Part shown: positions 34,417-44,602 of the stretch, piece by piece | How the letters are laid out: each line of letters opens with the position of its first letter | Numbering within the stretch: the stretch's first letter is position 1 | From: Hyphomicrobiales bacterium | GTDB lineage: Bacteria > Pseudomonadota > Alphaproteobacteria > Rhizobiales > Beijerinckiaceae | DNA length: 51,769 nt | Direction: 5' to 3' | Assembly: GCA_027487245.1 (NCBI GenBank) | Contig: JAIYDY010000089.1 | Coordinates: 1 to 51,769 of the forward strand | Program-made: the position numbers and the translations under genes | Notes under the pieces: model-generated | Seen by the model: only the letters and a program-made list of their open reading frames with translations | Database searches by the model: none | What the model was told of the DNA's origin: nothing

Positions 34417-34944
34417 ATGCGTGCGCTCTCTCGCGCTTTCTGGTTCACGATAGCAGCGATCTTTGTGCTGGAAGCTTGGCTGTGGGATCGCCTTGGTCCG
34501 ATCGTTCACCGGCTTGTCGCGCTGTTGCCCATCAGGCCATTGCGGCTCTGGCTGGAGAAAATCATCGCAACAATACCACCATGGGCTGCGCTGGCGCTGT
34601 TCGTGCCACCGCTTCTGGTGCTCGAACCTCTCAAGATCGCAGCGCTCTGGCTGTTTGCGCAAGGCCATATCATTGCAGGGATTGCCGTTTTTGCGGTCGC
34701 GAAGGTCGTCGGACTTGGGCTGCTCGCCTGGCTGTTCGACCTGACCCGCGACAAGCTCTTGAGCATGGCCTGGTTTGCACAGGGCCATGCGCTTGTCTTG
34801 CGCGGCCTCTCATGGGCACGCGCCATGGTTGCGCCGTTCCGCGAGAAAATCGCAAGCCTCGTCTGGTTGCTGCGCCGCGAACGGCGCAGCAGGTTCTTCA
34901 AGCATCTGTCGCGCCTGCGTCAGAAAGCGCGTGCTGCAGGCTAA
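34417..34944 (+). CDS. Membrane protein of unknown function
   Basis: 175 residues with three likely membrane segments: AFWFTIAAIFVLEAWLW (residues 7-24), PPWAALALFVPPLLVLEPL (about 54-72) and IIAGIAVFAVAKVVGLGLLA (about 84-104). A basic C-terminal tail (RRERRSRFFKHLSRLRQKARA) is probably cytoplasmic. I do not recognise a named family. It converges with the helicase gene, with one base between the stops. Confidence 0.75.
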   Translation: MRALSRAFWFTIAAIFVLEAWLWDRLGPIVHRLVALLPIRPLRLWLEKIIATIPPWAALALFVPPLLVLEPLKIAALWLFAQGHIIAGIAVFAVAKVVGLGLLAWLFDLTRDKLLSMAWFAQGHALVLRGLSWARAMVAPFREKIASLVWLLRRERRSRFFKHLSRLRQKARAAG

Positions 34945-34945
34945 G

Positions 34946-36688
34946 TCAGCCGAAGCGGCGACCACCGCCACCGGAGCGGGGCGGACGGCTGCCCTGCGGG
35001 CGTGCCGCCCTCGGCGCGCCATCGGCGCCCTTGTCGAGGAAGCGCGGCAGGAAATCGGGACGCTCACCGCGCGGGGCACGGGGCTCGTCACGGAAGCCTG
35101 AGGCATCGCCGGGACGAACCGGCTGGGCAGAACGGGGCCGTTCGTCACGCCGGTCATCCCTGCGCGGGGCTTCGTTCCGTGGACGATCATCGCGCGGACG
35201 ATCATTGCGGGGGCGGTCCTGCCGTGCAGGGCGATCCTGCGGGGCGGCAGCAGCGGGCTGGTTGCTCCAGGGAGCATCATAGCTGCTGACCCGATCCTCC
35301 ACATGGTCATCCCGGCGGGGCGCGCGGACTGCATCGGCGCGCGGGCCACGATCATCGCGGCGCGGAGCCTGGGAGCGGGGGGCCTGCGCGCGGGGAGCCG
35401 CATCGGCGCGGGGCGCGGGAGCACCGCGCTCCTCGCCACGGCGACCGACACGGCCCGAGTCCTCGCGGCGTCCGCCGGCGCTGCGGCCACGGCGACCGCC
35501 GCGTTCCTCGCGCTCGTCGGAGATGCGCTGGCCGCCGGCTGCGGCCTTGGTCAGGTCGAGGCCTTCGATCACCATCACCGGGATGGCGCGCTTGATCAGC
35601 TTCTCGACCGCCTTGAGCTTGTCGCGCTCGTCAGGCGAGCACAGCGTGATCGAGATGCCGATCTTGCCGGCGCGGGCGGTGCGGCCGATGCGGTGCACGT
35701 AGGCCTCGGGTTCGTCCGGCAGTTCGGCGTTGATGACGTGGCTGACGTCCGCCACATCGATGCCGCGTGCGGCGATGTCGGTGGCAACCAGGATCTTGGC
35801 CTCGCCGGCCTTGAACTGGGCCAGCGCCTTCTGGCGTGCGCCCTGGCTCTTGTTGCCGTGGATGACCACGGCGTTGAGGCCATACTGTTCGAGATAGTCG
35901 GTGAGCCGGTTGGCGCCATGCTTGGTGCGGGCGAAGACCATGGCGCGGGTCACGTCACGGGCGGAGAGCAGCTTCAGCAGCGCGTCCTTCTTGGCCTGCA
36001 TCGGCAGGTGCACAAGATGCTGCGCGATGCGTTCCATCGGCACCGCCTCGGGACGGACTTCGACCGTGATCGGGTCCTTCAGCAGCTTGTTGGCGATGTC
36101 GCCGATGGTTTCCGGCATGGTGGCCGAGAACAGCATCGACTGCCGCTTGGTGGGCAGCAGCGCCAGGATGCGCTTGATGTCGCGGATGAAACCCATGTCG
36201 AGCATGCGGTCGGCCTCATCGAGCACGAAATACTGCACCGACGAGAGCTTGCACTGCTTCTGGCTGATCAAATCGACCAGACGGCCGGGCGTGGCGATCA
36301 GGATGTCGAGACCGCGCCGCAAGGCATCGATCTGCGGGTTGATGCTGACACCGCCGAACACGCAGGCATGGGCGAAGTGCTGGCCCTTGGCGAGAATGGT
36401 CACCGATTCGTGGATCTGGATGGCCAGTTCACGGGTCGGCGCCAGGATCAGGGCGCGCGTGGTGTGGGCTTCGGGCTTGGAGCCGGCCGAGCGCAGGGCC
36501 TGCAGGATCGGCAGCACGAAGGCTGCGGTCTTGCCGGTTCCGGTCTGGGCCAGGCCAAGCATGTCGCGGCCCTGGAGGAGATGGGGGATCGCCTGGGCCT
36601 GAATCGGCGTGGGCGTGTGGAAACCGGCGAGTTCAAGCGCGCGGTTGAGCGGAGCGGCCAAGCCGAAATCCGCGAATGTCGCTGTCAT
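34946..36688 (-). CDS. rhlE: DEAD-box RNA helicase, RhlE-like
   Basis: 580 residues. The core occupies residues 1 to about 380: Q motif (FHTPTPIQAQAIPHLL), Walker A AQTGTGKTA, DEAD in VLDEADRMLDMGF, SAT in LFSATMPET, and HRIGRTARAGK. The remaining ~190 residues are a low-complexity Arg/Asp/Pro/Gly-rich tail that probably binds RNA. It remodels RNA in ribosome assembly or mRNA turnover, often in the cold. The tail is repetitive at DNA level and is the part most prone to sequence errors. Confidence 0.92.
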   Translation of the reverse strand: MTATFADFGLAAPLNRALELAGFHTPTPIQAQAIPHLLQGRDMLGLAQTGTGKTAAFVLPILQALRSAGSKPEAHTTRALILAPTRELAIQIHESVTILAKGQHFAHACVFGGVSINPQIDALRRGLDILIATPGRLVDLISQKQCKLSSVQYFVLDEADRMLDMGFIRDIKRILALLPTKRQSMLFSATMPETIGDIANKLLKDPITVEVRPEAVPMERIAQHLVHLPMQAKKDALLKLLSARDVTRAMVFARTKHGANRLTDYLEQYGLNAVVIHGNKSQGARQKALAQFKAGEAKILVATDIAARGIDVADVSHVINAELPDEPEAYVHRIGRTARAGKIGISITLCSPDERDKLKAVEKLIKRAIPVMVIEGLDLTKAAAGGQRISDEREERGGRRGRSAGGRREDSGRVGRRGEERGAPAPRADAAPRAQAPRSQAPRRDDRGPRADAVRAPRRDDHVEDRVSSYDAPWSNQPAAAAPQDRPARQDRPRNDRPRDDRPRNEAPRRDDRRDERPRSAQPVRPGDASGFRDEPRAPRGERPDFLPRFLDKGADGAPRAARPQGSRPPRSGGGGRRFG

Positions 36689-36788
36689 TGAGAGAAGTGC
36701 TTTCGTGTCGGCCAGTTCAGATCATGTCTGCTGGCGGGGGGCGGATCAGACGGTCACGCCCCGGGGAACTCGCATCTTGAGCGTCTTG

Positions 36789-36805
36789 CCGTGATCGTAT
36801 CACGG
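36789..36805. promoter_or_regulatory. Short palindrome upstream of the helicase gene
   Basis: CCGTGAT-CGT-ATCACGG is a perfect 17-base inverted repeat about 100 bases before the helicase start. The 264-base gap between the helicase and ccdA shows no convincing gene, so this may be an operator or a leader hairpin. Confidence 0.35.
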
Positions 36806-36952
36806 GCGAAGCGCCGGGCGTCTGAGTGCGAGCCAAGGCCACGCGACAACCGCGCGGCGTGATGCTCATATGGGCGCTTTGCTGCACTGCGTCAAGGAAT
36901 CGTTTTGGCAGCGCCTCCATCCACCGCGTCATCACGGTGGTTGGGGCGTCGT

Positions 36953-37669
36953 TCAGACCGAGGTCGTCAGGTTGATCAGCCATTCGGGCATGATGTTGGT
37001 GGCGGCCCGCTCCAGCACCTTGTCATAGCCGGTCAGCGTCATCACACCGAGCGCGATGAAGACCGCGCCGGCAATGGGCTTGGCCGCGCTGGCGATGCTC
37101 ATCAGGCGGGCGCGGTTGGCGGTGACAGCGGCGCGTGAGCCATAGGCGATGAGCGCCAGGATGGTGCCGGCACCAAGCCCGAAGAAGGCCATGCGCCAGG
37201 CCGCGTCAGCGAGCCCGCCAGCCTGCGCGGCAAGGCCGATGGCGGCACCCAGCGCCGGGCCCGAACAGGGCGACCAGACCACGCCGAGCAAGAGGCCGAT
37301 GCCAAACTGGCCGGCGATCGAGCCGGTGTTGGCGCCCATCGACAGGGTGTTGGCCCGGTCGGCCAGCGGCTGCATCAGCCCGGCCATGCCATCCTGAAGG
37401 CGCCTCGACAGGAACAGGCAGCCCGCGAGGATGAACATCACGGCGGCAATCGTGCGCAGCACTGATGGATCAAGCCCGAAGAAGGCTCCGGTCGCCGCCA
37501 CGCCGAGCGCGATGGTGGTGAAGCCGAGCGACAGCCCCACTGCCAGGGCCAGCGGCCCGAACCGCCCGCCATTGAAGGCCGTGGCCATGACAATCGGCAG
37601 GACCGGCAGGACACATGGATTGAGCGTGGTCAGCATGCCGGCGGCATAGGACGACAGAAGGGCGAGCAT
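36953..37669 (-). CDS. CcdA/DsbD-like membrane electron carrier
   Basis: 238 residues with six predicted membrane segments. The two redox Cys are visible: Cys in NPCVLPVLPIV near residue 18 and Cys in VVWSPCSGPALGAA near the middle. It carries electrons from cytoplasmic thioredoxin across the membrane to periplasmic thiol proteins. The thioredoxin-like gene lies 131 bases upstream on the same strand and is the probable partner. The ATG at 37669 is preferred over the one at 37696. Confidence 0.9.
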   Translation of the reverse strand: MLALLSSYAAGMLTTLNPCVLPVLPIVMATAFNGGRFGPLALAVGLSLGFTTIALGVAATGAFFGLDPSVLRTIAAVMFILAGCLFLSRRLQDGMAGLMQPLADRANTLSMGANTGSIAGQFGIGLLLGVVWSPCSGPALGAAIGLAAQAGGLADAAWRMAFFGLGAGTILALIAYGSRAAVTANRARLMSIASAAKPIAGAVFIALGVMTLTGYDKVLERAATNIMPEWLINLTTSV

Positions 37670-37800
37670 GGGACATCCGGGACAAGGGGGGACCATCCCG
37701 GCCAGAATGCCGGGATGGCAGGCAGGGGGCCGCCTGGAGTTGGTGCCAGCGCCAGATCAGCGCAGGCTCAAGGGCGGCTCGACAGCGATTCGGTGGTGGC

Positions 37801-38196
37801 TCAGCGAACCTGGGCGATGAGGCCGCCGATGGCCGCGCTGTCCGTTGCGCCGACCGAGCGTGCCACTTCCTTGCCGCCCTTGAAGACGATCAGCGTGGAC
37901 TGGCCGCCGACCTTGTTGGCCTGCTTGAACGCGGTTTCCTTGTCGAAATCGACCGTGACAGCCGTGACCTTGGCATTGGCCGGATCGTTGAGCATCGGGC
38001 CCAGGATGGTGAGCTGGCGCTTACAGGTCGGGCACCAGTCGGCATGGACATGGACCAGCACAGGCTGGCCGGTGGCCACGAGCTTGTCGAAGTCGGCCTT
38101 CTTGTAGGGCTGGAACGAGCCGGCCTGGGCGGGGGCCAGCATCATCAGGGCGGCAACGGGTGCGGCAAACAGCGCTTTGGCAAACAGGGTCTTCAT
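37801..38196 (-). CDS. Exported thioredoxin-like protein
   Basis: 131 residues. A signal peptide (MKTLFAKALFAAPVAALMMLAPAQA) precedes a thioredoxin fold with the active site HADWCPTCKRQ. The cis-Pro that follows in most thioredoxins is replaced in this stretch (VGGQSTLIVFKGGKEVARSVG has Ser-Thr there), which is unusual. The ATG at 38196 follows GGAG by about 7 bases. With the CcdA-like protein it likely forms a periplasmic reducing path. Confidence 0.88.
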   Translation of the reverse strand: MKTLFAKALFAAPVAALMMLAPAQAGSFQPYKKADFDKLVATGQPVLVHVHADWCPTCKRQLTILGPMLNDPANAKVTAVTVDFDKETAFKQANKVGGQSTLIVFKGGKEVARSVGATDSAAIGGLIAQVR

Positions 38197-38594
38197 GGGG
38201 GTTCTCCATCGTCGTGAAACGGTCGGCAAGGAAGCATCGCTCGCGATCCGTTGAACCCAGTTCGCCAGCCTGCCGCGCAACGTTACAAGGCACACAGGTT
38301 CGTGATTGCGGGGCTGCGGGAGCAGGGACGCAGGACCCGCCACCATCCGGCGATTGTTTCTATTCCGGAAAAGGTGCTCTGCCATTTTAGTTTCTACTTG
38401 CCAAACTGCACAAGGCCGATAACTCTTCTGCATCAGACCTGCCAGGTTTCGGGCGGGCGCGAGGCCTGGCTCCTGCAAGTCCAACCTTGCAGGCCGGACC
38501 GGCCAGAAACCTGCCCGTCAGGCCCCCTCTGCCGGACCCGCGGGCATCCCTGCCCGCGCCGCGCCGGCCAGACGATCCATTTCAGGAGAGATCG
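38197..38594. other. Intergenic region upstream of aceB (398 bases, divergent)
   Basis: No gene is seen. It holds a TTCCGGAA palindrome (38363-38370), an AT-rich stretch near 38380-38410 that may contain the aceB promoter, and nested inverted repeats close to the aceB start, listed separately. Confidence 0.55.
38443..38513 (+). promoter_or_regulatory. Nested inverted repeats in the aceB leader
   Basis: Outer arms (CAGGTTTCGGGC at 38443-38454 against the complement of 38502-38513) match at 11 of 12 positions. Inside them, CCTGCAAG (38472-38479) and CTTGCAGG (38486-38493) form a perfect 8-bp stem with a 6-base loop. The structure ends 81 bases before the aceB start. It could be an RNA switch or a repressor site for glyoxylate-cycle control. 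Confidence 0.45.
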
Positions 38595-40208
<1,614 letters not shown>

Positions 40209-40260
40209 GGCCGGCCCTCCCATCCACGCCGTCAGCCCCGACCTCTCCCCCATCCACACT

Positions 40261-40287
40261 GTCATCCCGGCCTTGAGCCGGGATGAC
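40261..40287. repeat. Dispersed hairpin repeat after aceB
   Basis: A perfect 11-bp stem (GTCATCCCGGC / GCCGGGATGAC) with a CTTGA loop lies 53 bases past the aceB stop. It is the clearest copy of the repeat family also seen at 20519. It may stabilise or end the aceB transcript, although it has no T-run. Confidence 0.85.
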
Positions 40288-40454
40288 GGCGAGTGGGGTC
40301 ATCGCGCCCCGGTTTCTCCGACCCTGTTTACCGACCTGCAACCAAGCCGCGTGCTTTCCGGGCGCTGGCGGCCTTTCGCGCGTCGACTTAGCGATGCCTC
40401 AACCAGCGCGTGGCAGCGTGCGGACTTGATTGCGCAACCGGTGGTGCCGCATCC

Positions 40455-42572
40455 GTGTCCAGCACTGTTCTCCTTGTCGTTCTGTGTGTGGTGCTGGCGG
40501 TGGCCGCCGCCATCGCGACGCTGGCTGCCTGGCTGCTGACGCGTGACCACCGGCGGCTGGAAGCGCGCGCCGCCGACCTTGCCGAGGCCACGGAGCGGCT
40601 GAACGACCAGCTCTTTGCCGTGACCGAGAGCGAGGAGCGGCACCGCAGCCTGATCGAGGCCCAGGGCGACCTGATCGTGCGGCGCACGCCCGATGGCCGG
40701 ATCACCTATGCCAACCGCGCCTATGCAACCCTTCTGGGTACCAGCCCCGATGCGCTGATCGGCAGCACGGAGGCCCCCATCGTGCAGGCCACCAGCCTGA
40801 TCGAGATGCGCGGCGACGGCACACGCCTGTTCGACGAGCGGATGGCCGATGTGGGCGGCGAGGAGCGCTGGATCTCATGGGCCGAAAGCCATGTGCCGAT
40901 GCCGGATGGCCCTCACCTGACCCAGCGCGTCGGCCGTGATGTCACATCGCGCGTCGCCTCCGAGCAGCAACTCGACGAGGCCCTGGCCCATGCCAATTCG
41001 GCCAACGATGCCAAGTCGCGTTTCCTGGCCACGGTCAGCCATGAGTTCCGCACGCCGCTCAACGGCATCATCGGCATGGCCGATCTGCTGAGCGACACGC
41101 GGCTTGATGCCGAACAGACCACCTATGTGCGGGCGCTGCGCACGTCCGGGCATGCCTTGCTGTCGCTGATCGAGGAAATCCTCGATTTCGCCAAGGTCGA
41201 AGCGGGGCGCACCACGCTGAGCGAGGAGCCCTTCGATCTGGTGGCGCTGGCCGAGGGCGTGGTCGAACTGCTGGCCCCCAAGGCCCATGACAAGGGCCTG
41301 TCCCTGGCAACGCTCGCCGACCCTGCCCTGCCGCCGCTGCTGATGGGCGACCCCGACAGGGTGCGGCAGATCCTGATCAACCTTGTCGGCAATGCCGTGA
41401 AGTTTACCGAGACGGGGGGCGTCGGCGTGCGCCTTGGCTGGCAGGACGGAGCCGCGCGCGTCATCGTCGAGGATACCGGACCCGGCATCCCCGCCGACCG
41501 GCTCAGCGCCATCTTCGACGAATTCGAGCAGGCCGACGAGACCACAGCACGCACCCATGGCGGCTCGGGGCTCGGGCTGGCCATCGTCAAGCGCCTGCTG
41601 CCCCTGATGGGTGGCGAGATCGCGGTTGACAGCCAGCCGGGCAAGGGGTCGCGCTTCACTGTCACCCTGACCCTGAGGGTTGCCGGAGCGGCCAGCGAGG
41701 CCGTGATCCCCGATCATCGCGGGCTCAGTGTGCTGCTGGTCTCGCATGCGCCGTTCGAGGCGGCCTATCTCGCCGAGATTGCCGGGCTGACCGGTGCCCT
41801 GATCCGCCAGACCGGCGAGCCCGCCGATGCGCAGGGCATGCTGCTGGCCCACCCTGTCGATGTGCTGATGGTCGACCTGTCGGTGGGGGCCGAGCGGGCG
41901 CGCGAACTGGCCATCCTGGCGCGTGCTGCCGGTGTTGGCCGGCGCATCATCATCCTGTCACCGTTCGAGCGGCGCAGCTTCGGCGCGCCGGCAGCGGCGG
42001 GCTTCGATGCCTTTCTGGTCAAGCCGGTCAGGGGGCGCTCGCTGCTGGCGCAACTGCGCGACAGGGGCCAGCCTGCCGGCGCGGAGACGACCAGCCTTGC
42101 ACCGGAGAACGCCGGAAAGCTGGTCGAGCGGCCGCGCGTGTTGCTGGCCGAGGACAATGAAATCAACGCCCTGCTGGCGCGACGGACACTGGAGAAGCTG
42201 GGCGCGGATCCGGTCTGGGCGCGCAACGGCCAGGAGGCGGTGGACCTGATGATGGCTGCGCTGTCGGGCGAGACGGCCCCCTTCGCGCTCGGCGTGTTCG
42301 ATGTGCGCATGCCGATCATGGACGGGCTCAAGGCAGCAAGGATGATCCGGGACGAGGAAGTCGCCATGGCGGTGATGCATCGCCTGCCGCTGATCGCGGT
42401 CACGGCCAATGTCTCGGCGGAGGACCGGCAGGCGGCCATGGCAGCCGGCTTCGACGACTGCCTGCCCAAGCCGCTGGTGCGCGACCAGCTGGCGCTGTGG
42501 CTGAAGCTGGCGCTGGACCCGGCCCAGGCCAGCCCGGCAGCCGGCACGCCGGCGAAAGAACACGCGGCGTGA
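40455..42572 (+). CDS. Hybrid sensor histidine kinase with receiver domain
   Basis: 705 residues from a GTG at 40455 (upstream in-frame GTG at 40410 possible). One membrane segment near residues 5-27, a coiled linker, a PAS domain (about 55-160; SLIEAQGDLIVRRTPDGRITYAN), the phospho-acceptor His196 in VSHEFRTPLNGIIGM, then the ATPase blocks NLVGNAVKFTETGG, VEDTGPGIPADR and HGGSGLGLAIVKRLL. A degenerate receiver-like segment follows (LLVSHAPFEAAYLAEIAG...FLVKPVRG), and a true receiver with Asp616 (FDVRMPIMDG) and LPKPL. There is no HPt domain or cognate regulator next to it, so it is an orphan. The signal is unknown. Confidence 0.9.
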   Translation: MSSTVLLVVLCVVLAVAAAIATLAAWLLTRDHRRLEARAADLAEATERLNDQLFAVTESEERHRSLIEAQGDLIVRRTPDGRITYANRAYATLLGTSPDALIGSTEAPIVQATSLIEMRGDGTRLFDERMADVGGEERWISWAESHVPMPDGPHLTQRVGRDVTSRVASEQQLDEALAHANSANDAKSRFLATVSHEFRTPLNGIIGMADLLSDTRLDAEQTTYVRALRTSGHALLSLIEEILDFAKVEAGRTTLSEEPFDLVALAEGVVELLAPKAHDKGLSLATLADPALPPLLMGDPDRVRQILINLVGNAVKFTETGGVGVRLGWQDGAARVIVEDTGPGIPADRLSAIFDEFEQADETTARTHGGSGLGLAIVKRLLPLMGGEIAVDSQPGKGSRFTVTLTLRVAGAASEAVIPDHRGLSVLLVSHAPFEAAYLAEIAGLTGALIRQTGEPADAQGMLLAHPVDVLMVDLSVGAERARELAILARAAGVGRRIIILSPFERRSFGAPAAAGFDAFLVKPVRGRSLLAQLRDRGQPAGAETTSLAPENAGKLVERPRVLLAEDNEINALLARRTLEKLGADPVWARNGQEAVDLMMAALSGETAPFALGVFDVRMPIMDGLKAARMIRDEEVAMAVMHRLPLIAVTANVSAEDRQAAMAAGFDDCLPKPLVRDQLALWLKLALDPAQASPAAGTPAKEHAA

Positions 42573-42611
42573 GAAGCGCCAATCCGCCGCAGCGATCGGT
42601 CCCGCCAAGTA

Positions 42612-42663
42612 CCGTCATGGAAGTGTCATCGACCTGTCACAGCGGTGTTCAACCCCCTATATA
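42612..42663 (+). promoter_or_regulatory. Pho box and -10 element of olsB
   Basis: Four 7-base units start exactly every 11 bases: CCGTCAT (42612), GTGTCAT (42623), CTGTCAC (42634) and GTGTTCA (42645). The middle pair matches the PhoB consensus CTGTCAT-N4-CTGTCAT at 6 of 7 bases each. A TATATA -10 element follows at 42658-42663. Activation by PhoB under phosphate limitation is therefore likely. Confidence 0.75.
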
Positions 42664-42741
42664 GCGGTCAGCCTACACCGCAGCTTTCACTGGGAATCAC
42701 CCTTGAACCCCGATGATGCGGCCAGATGGATCGACTGACCC

Positions 42742-43695
42742 ATGTTGAACGGCACTTCGTCCGAGACTTCCCGTTTCGATTTCGCCAGTTTCCGTGTGCC
42801 AGAGCCGGCCATGGCCTTCCTGTCCAGCCTGCCGCCACAGATCGTGCCCTTTCCGGCGCGGCAACTGGGCAATCTCGGACTGCCGAAGGTGCTGGGTCGC
42901 AGCGGCAACCTTCAGATCAGGCTGGCGCGCAGCAGCCGCGACGTGCGCCGGGCGCAGCGGCTGCGCTATCAGGTCTTCCACGAGGAGATGGCGGCGATCC
43001 CGAACGCGCGCTGCCGCTTCCTGCGCCGCGACATCGATGCCTATGACGCGATCTGCGATCACCTTCTGGTCGTCGACACCTCGCGCATGGACGCCCGCCC
43101 GGGCCGCAAGCCGCGCCCGATGGTGGTCGGAACCTACAGGCTGCTGCGCCAGGAACAGGCAGGTACGCTGGGCTTCTACAGCCAGGGCGAGTTCGACATT
43201 GCGCCCTTGCTGGCCCGCCATCCGGGCAAGCGCTTCCTTGAGCTTGGCCGCTCCTGCGTGCTGCCGGACTACCGCACCAAGAAGACGGTGGAACTGCTCT
43301 GGCACGGCATCTGGGCCTATGTCCGCCATCACCGCATCGACGTGATGATCGGCTGCGCCTCGCTGGAAGGTACGGAGCCGGCGACGCTGGCGACGCGGCT
43401 CGGATTCCTGCACCATCATGCCCGCGCCACCGGCGAGTGGAGCGCCAGCGCCCACGCGGCGCGCCGCGTGCCGATGGACCTGATCGCGGCGGACCAGATC
43501 GATGCCAAGGCCGCACTCAAGGCGCTGCCGCCGCTGCTCAAGGGTTATCTCAGGATCGGCGCGCGCTTCGGCGACGGCGCGGTGGTCGATCACCAGTTCG
43601 GCACCACCGATGTGCTTGTCGTGCTGCCGGTGGCTTCGATCGATCCGCGCTACGTCGATTATTACGGCGCCGAGGGCGAGCGCTACGCCGCCTGA
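42742..43695 (+). CDS. olsB: Ornithine N-acyltransferase, OlsB-type (ornithine lipid synthesis)
   Basis: 317 residues. GNAT-like acyltransferase that puts a 3-hydroxy fatty acid from acyl-ACP onto the alpha-amino group of ornithine, giving lyso-ornithine lipid. The blocks RRAQRLRYQVFHEEM, CDHLLVVDTS, VVGTYRLLRQEQA, FLELGRSCVLPDYRTKKTVE and MIGCASLEGTEP are those of OlsB. olsA, which adds the second chain, is not in the window. The ATG at 42742 is used; an ATG at 42811 is an alternative. The upstream Pho box fits the known phosphate control of olsB in Sinorhizobium. Confidence 0.9.
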   Translation: MLNGTSSETSRFDFASFRVPEPAMAFLSSLPPQIVPFPARQLGNLGLPKVLGRSGNLQIRLARSSRDVRRAQRLRYQVFHEEMAAIPNARCRFLRRDIDAYDAICDHLLVVDTSRMDARPGRKPRPMVVGTYRLLRQEQAGTLGFYSQGEFDIAPLLARHPGKRFLELGRSCVLPDYRTKKTVELLWHGIWAYVRHHRIDVMIGCASLEGTEPATLATRLGFLHHHARATGEWSASAHAARRVPMDLIAADQIDAKAALKALPPLLKGYLRIGARFGDGAVVDHQFGTTDVLVVLPVASIDPRYVDYYGAEGERYAA

Positions 43696-44592
43696 TCAGC
43701 GCCCGTCACGCCGGCCCTCGCCTTCAGCGAACAGCGCGCCGAGACCTTCGCGATAGGTCGGATGGCGGAAGACATAGCCCAGTTCCGTGGTGAGGCGCGC
43801 GTTCGAGACGCAGCGCTGGTCCATGTAGAACGAGCGCGCCATGGGCGAGAGAACCGCGGTCTCGAAAGGCTCTTCGGGCGGCACGGGCAGGCCGAGCAGG
43901 TTCGCCGCAAACGCGATGACATCCTGGGGCGGGGCGGGCTCGTGGTCGGCGACATTGTAGACCGCGCCGGGAGCGGGCCTGTCCAGCGAGGCAAGGCACG
44001 CCCCCGCGATGTCATCGACATGGATGCGGCTGAAGACCTGGCCGGGCTTGATGATGCGGCGGGCGGTGCCGTTGGCGACGGACTGGAGTTGGTTGCGGCC
44101 CGGCCCGTAGATGCCGGCCAGCCGGAAGACATGCACAGCCTTGCCCGACGCAGCACCCAGATCGAGCCAGCCGCGTTCAGCGGCGATGCGGGCAAGGCCG
44201 CGCTGGCTGGTGGCGTTGAGGGCAGAGCGCTCGTCGACCCAGCCGCCGCCATGATCGCCGTAGACGCCGACGGTGGAGAGATAGCCGATCCAACCGAGAT
44301 TGCGGGCAGCGGCAATGGCCGCCCCAAGCCCGTGCAGCAGCGGATCGCCGCCCGCCTCGGCCGGCACGGAGACCAGCATCACGTCGGCTCCGGCAATGGC
44401 GGCCAGCAGGTGCGGGCCTGAGGCGGGATCGTCCAGCGCCAGCACCTCGGCACCCGTGGCCCCGGCGCGCGCGGCGCTGGCGGCGCTGCGCACGGTTGCG
44501 ACCACCGACGAGAACCGCCCGGCTCCCGCGGCAACAAAGGCGCTGGCAGAATAGCCGAGGCCAAGAACGACGAGTTTCATCGGGCCTGTCAC
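43696..44592 (-). CDS. NAD(P)-dependent epimerase-like protein (extended/atypical SDR)
   Basis: 298 residues. The Rossmann start KLVVLGLGYSASAFVAAG is near the N-terminus, and the catalytic-region YLSTVGVYGDHGGGWVDE and RLAGIYGPGRNQL follow. The Tyr-x3-Lys seems to be altered, as in YeeZ-like atypical SDRs. The GTG at 44592 is preferred since GAGGA lies 7 bases upstream; an ATG at 44580 is the alternative. It begins 10 bases past the queG stop, so it is the last gene of the gst-queG operon. Substrate unknown. Confidence 0.8.
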   Translation of the reverse strand: MTGPMKLVVLGLGYSASAFVAAGAGRFSSVVATVRSAASAARAGATGAEVLALDDPASGPHLLAAIAGADVMLVSVPAEAGGDPLLHGLGAAIAAARNLGWIGYLSTVGVYGDHGGGWVDERSALNATSQRGLARIAAERGWLDLGAASGKAVHVFRLAGIYGPGRNQLQSVANGTARRIIKPGQVFSRIHVDDIAGACLASLDRPAPGAVYNVADHEPAPPQDVIAFAANLLGLPVPPEEPFETAVLSPMARSFYMDQRCVSNARLTTELGYVFRHPTYREGLGALFAEGEGRRDGR

Positions 44593-44602
44593 GGTGGGTT
44601 CC

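Noticed and set aside
36717..36983. An 88-codon frame in the gap upstream of the helicase
   Set aside because: It overlaps the end of the CcdA-like gene, has no ribosome-binding site worth noting, and has random-looking composition.
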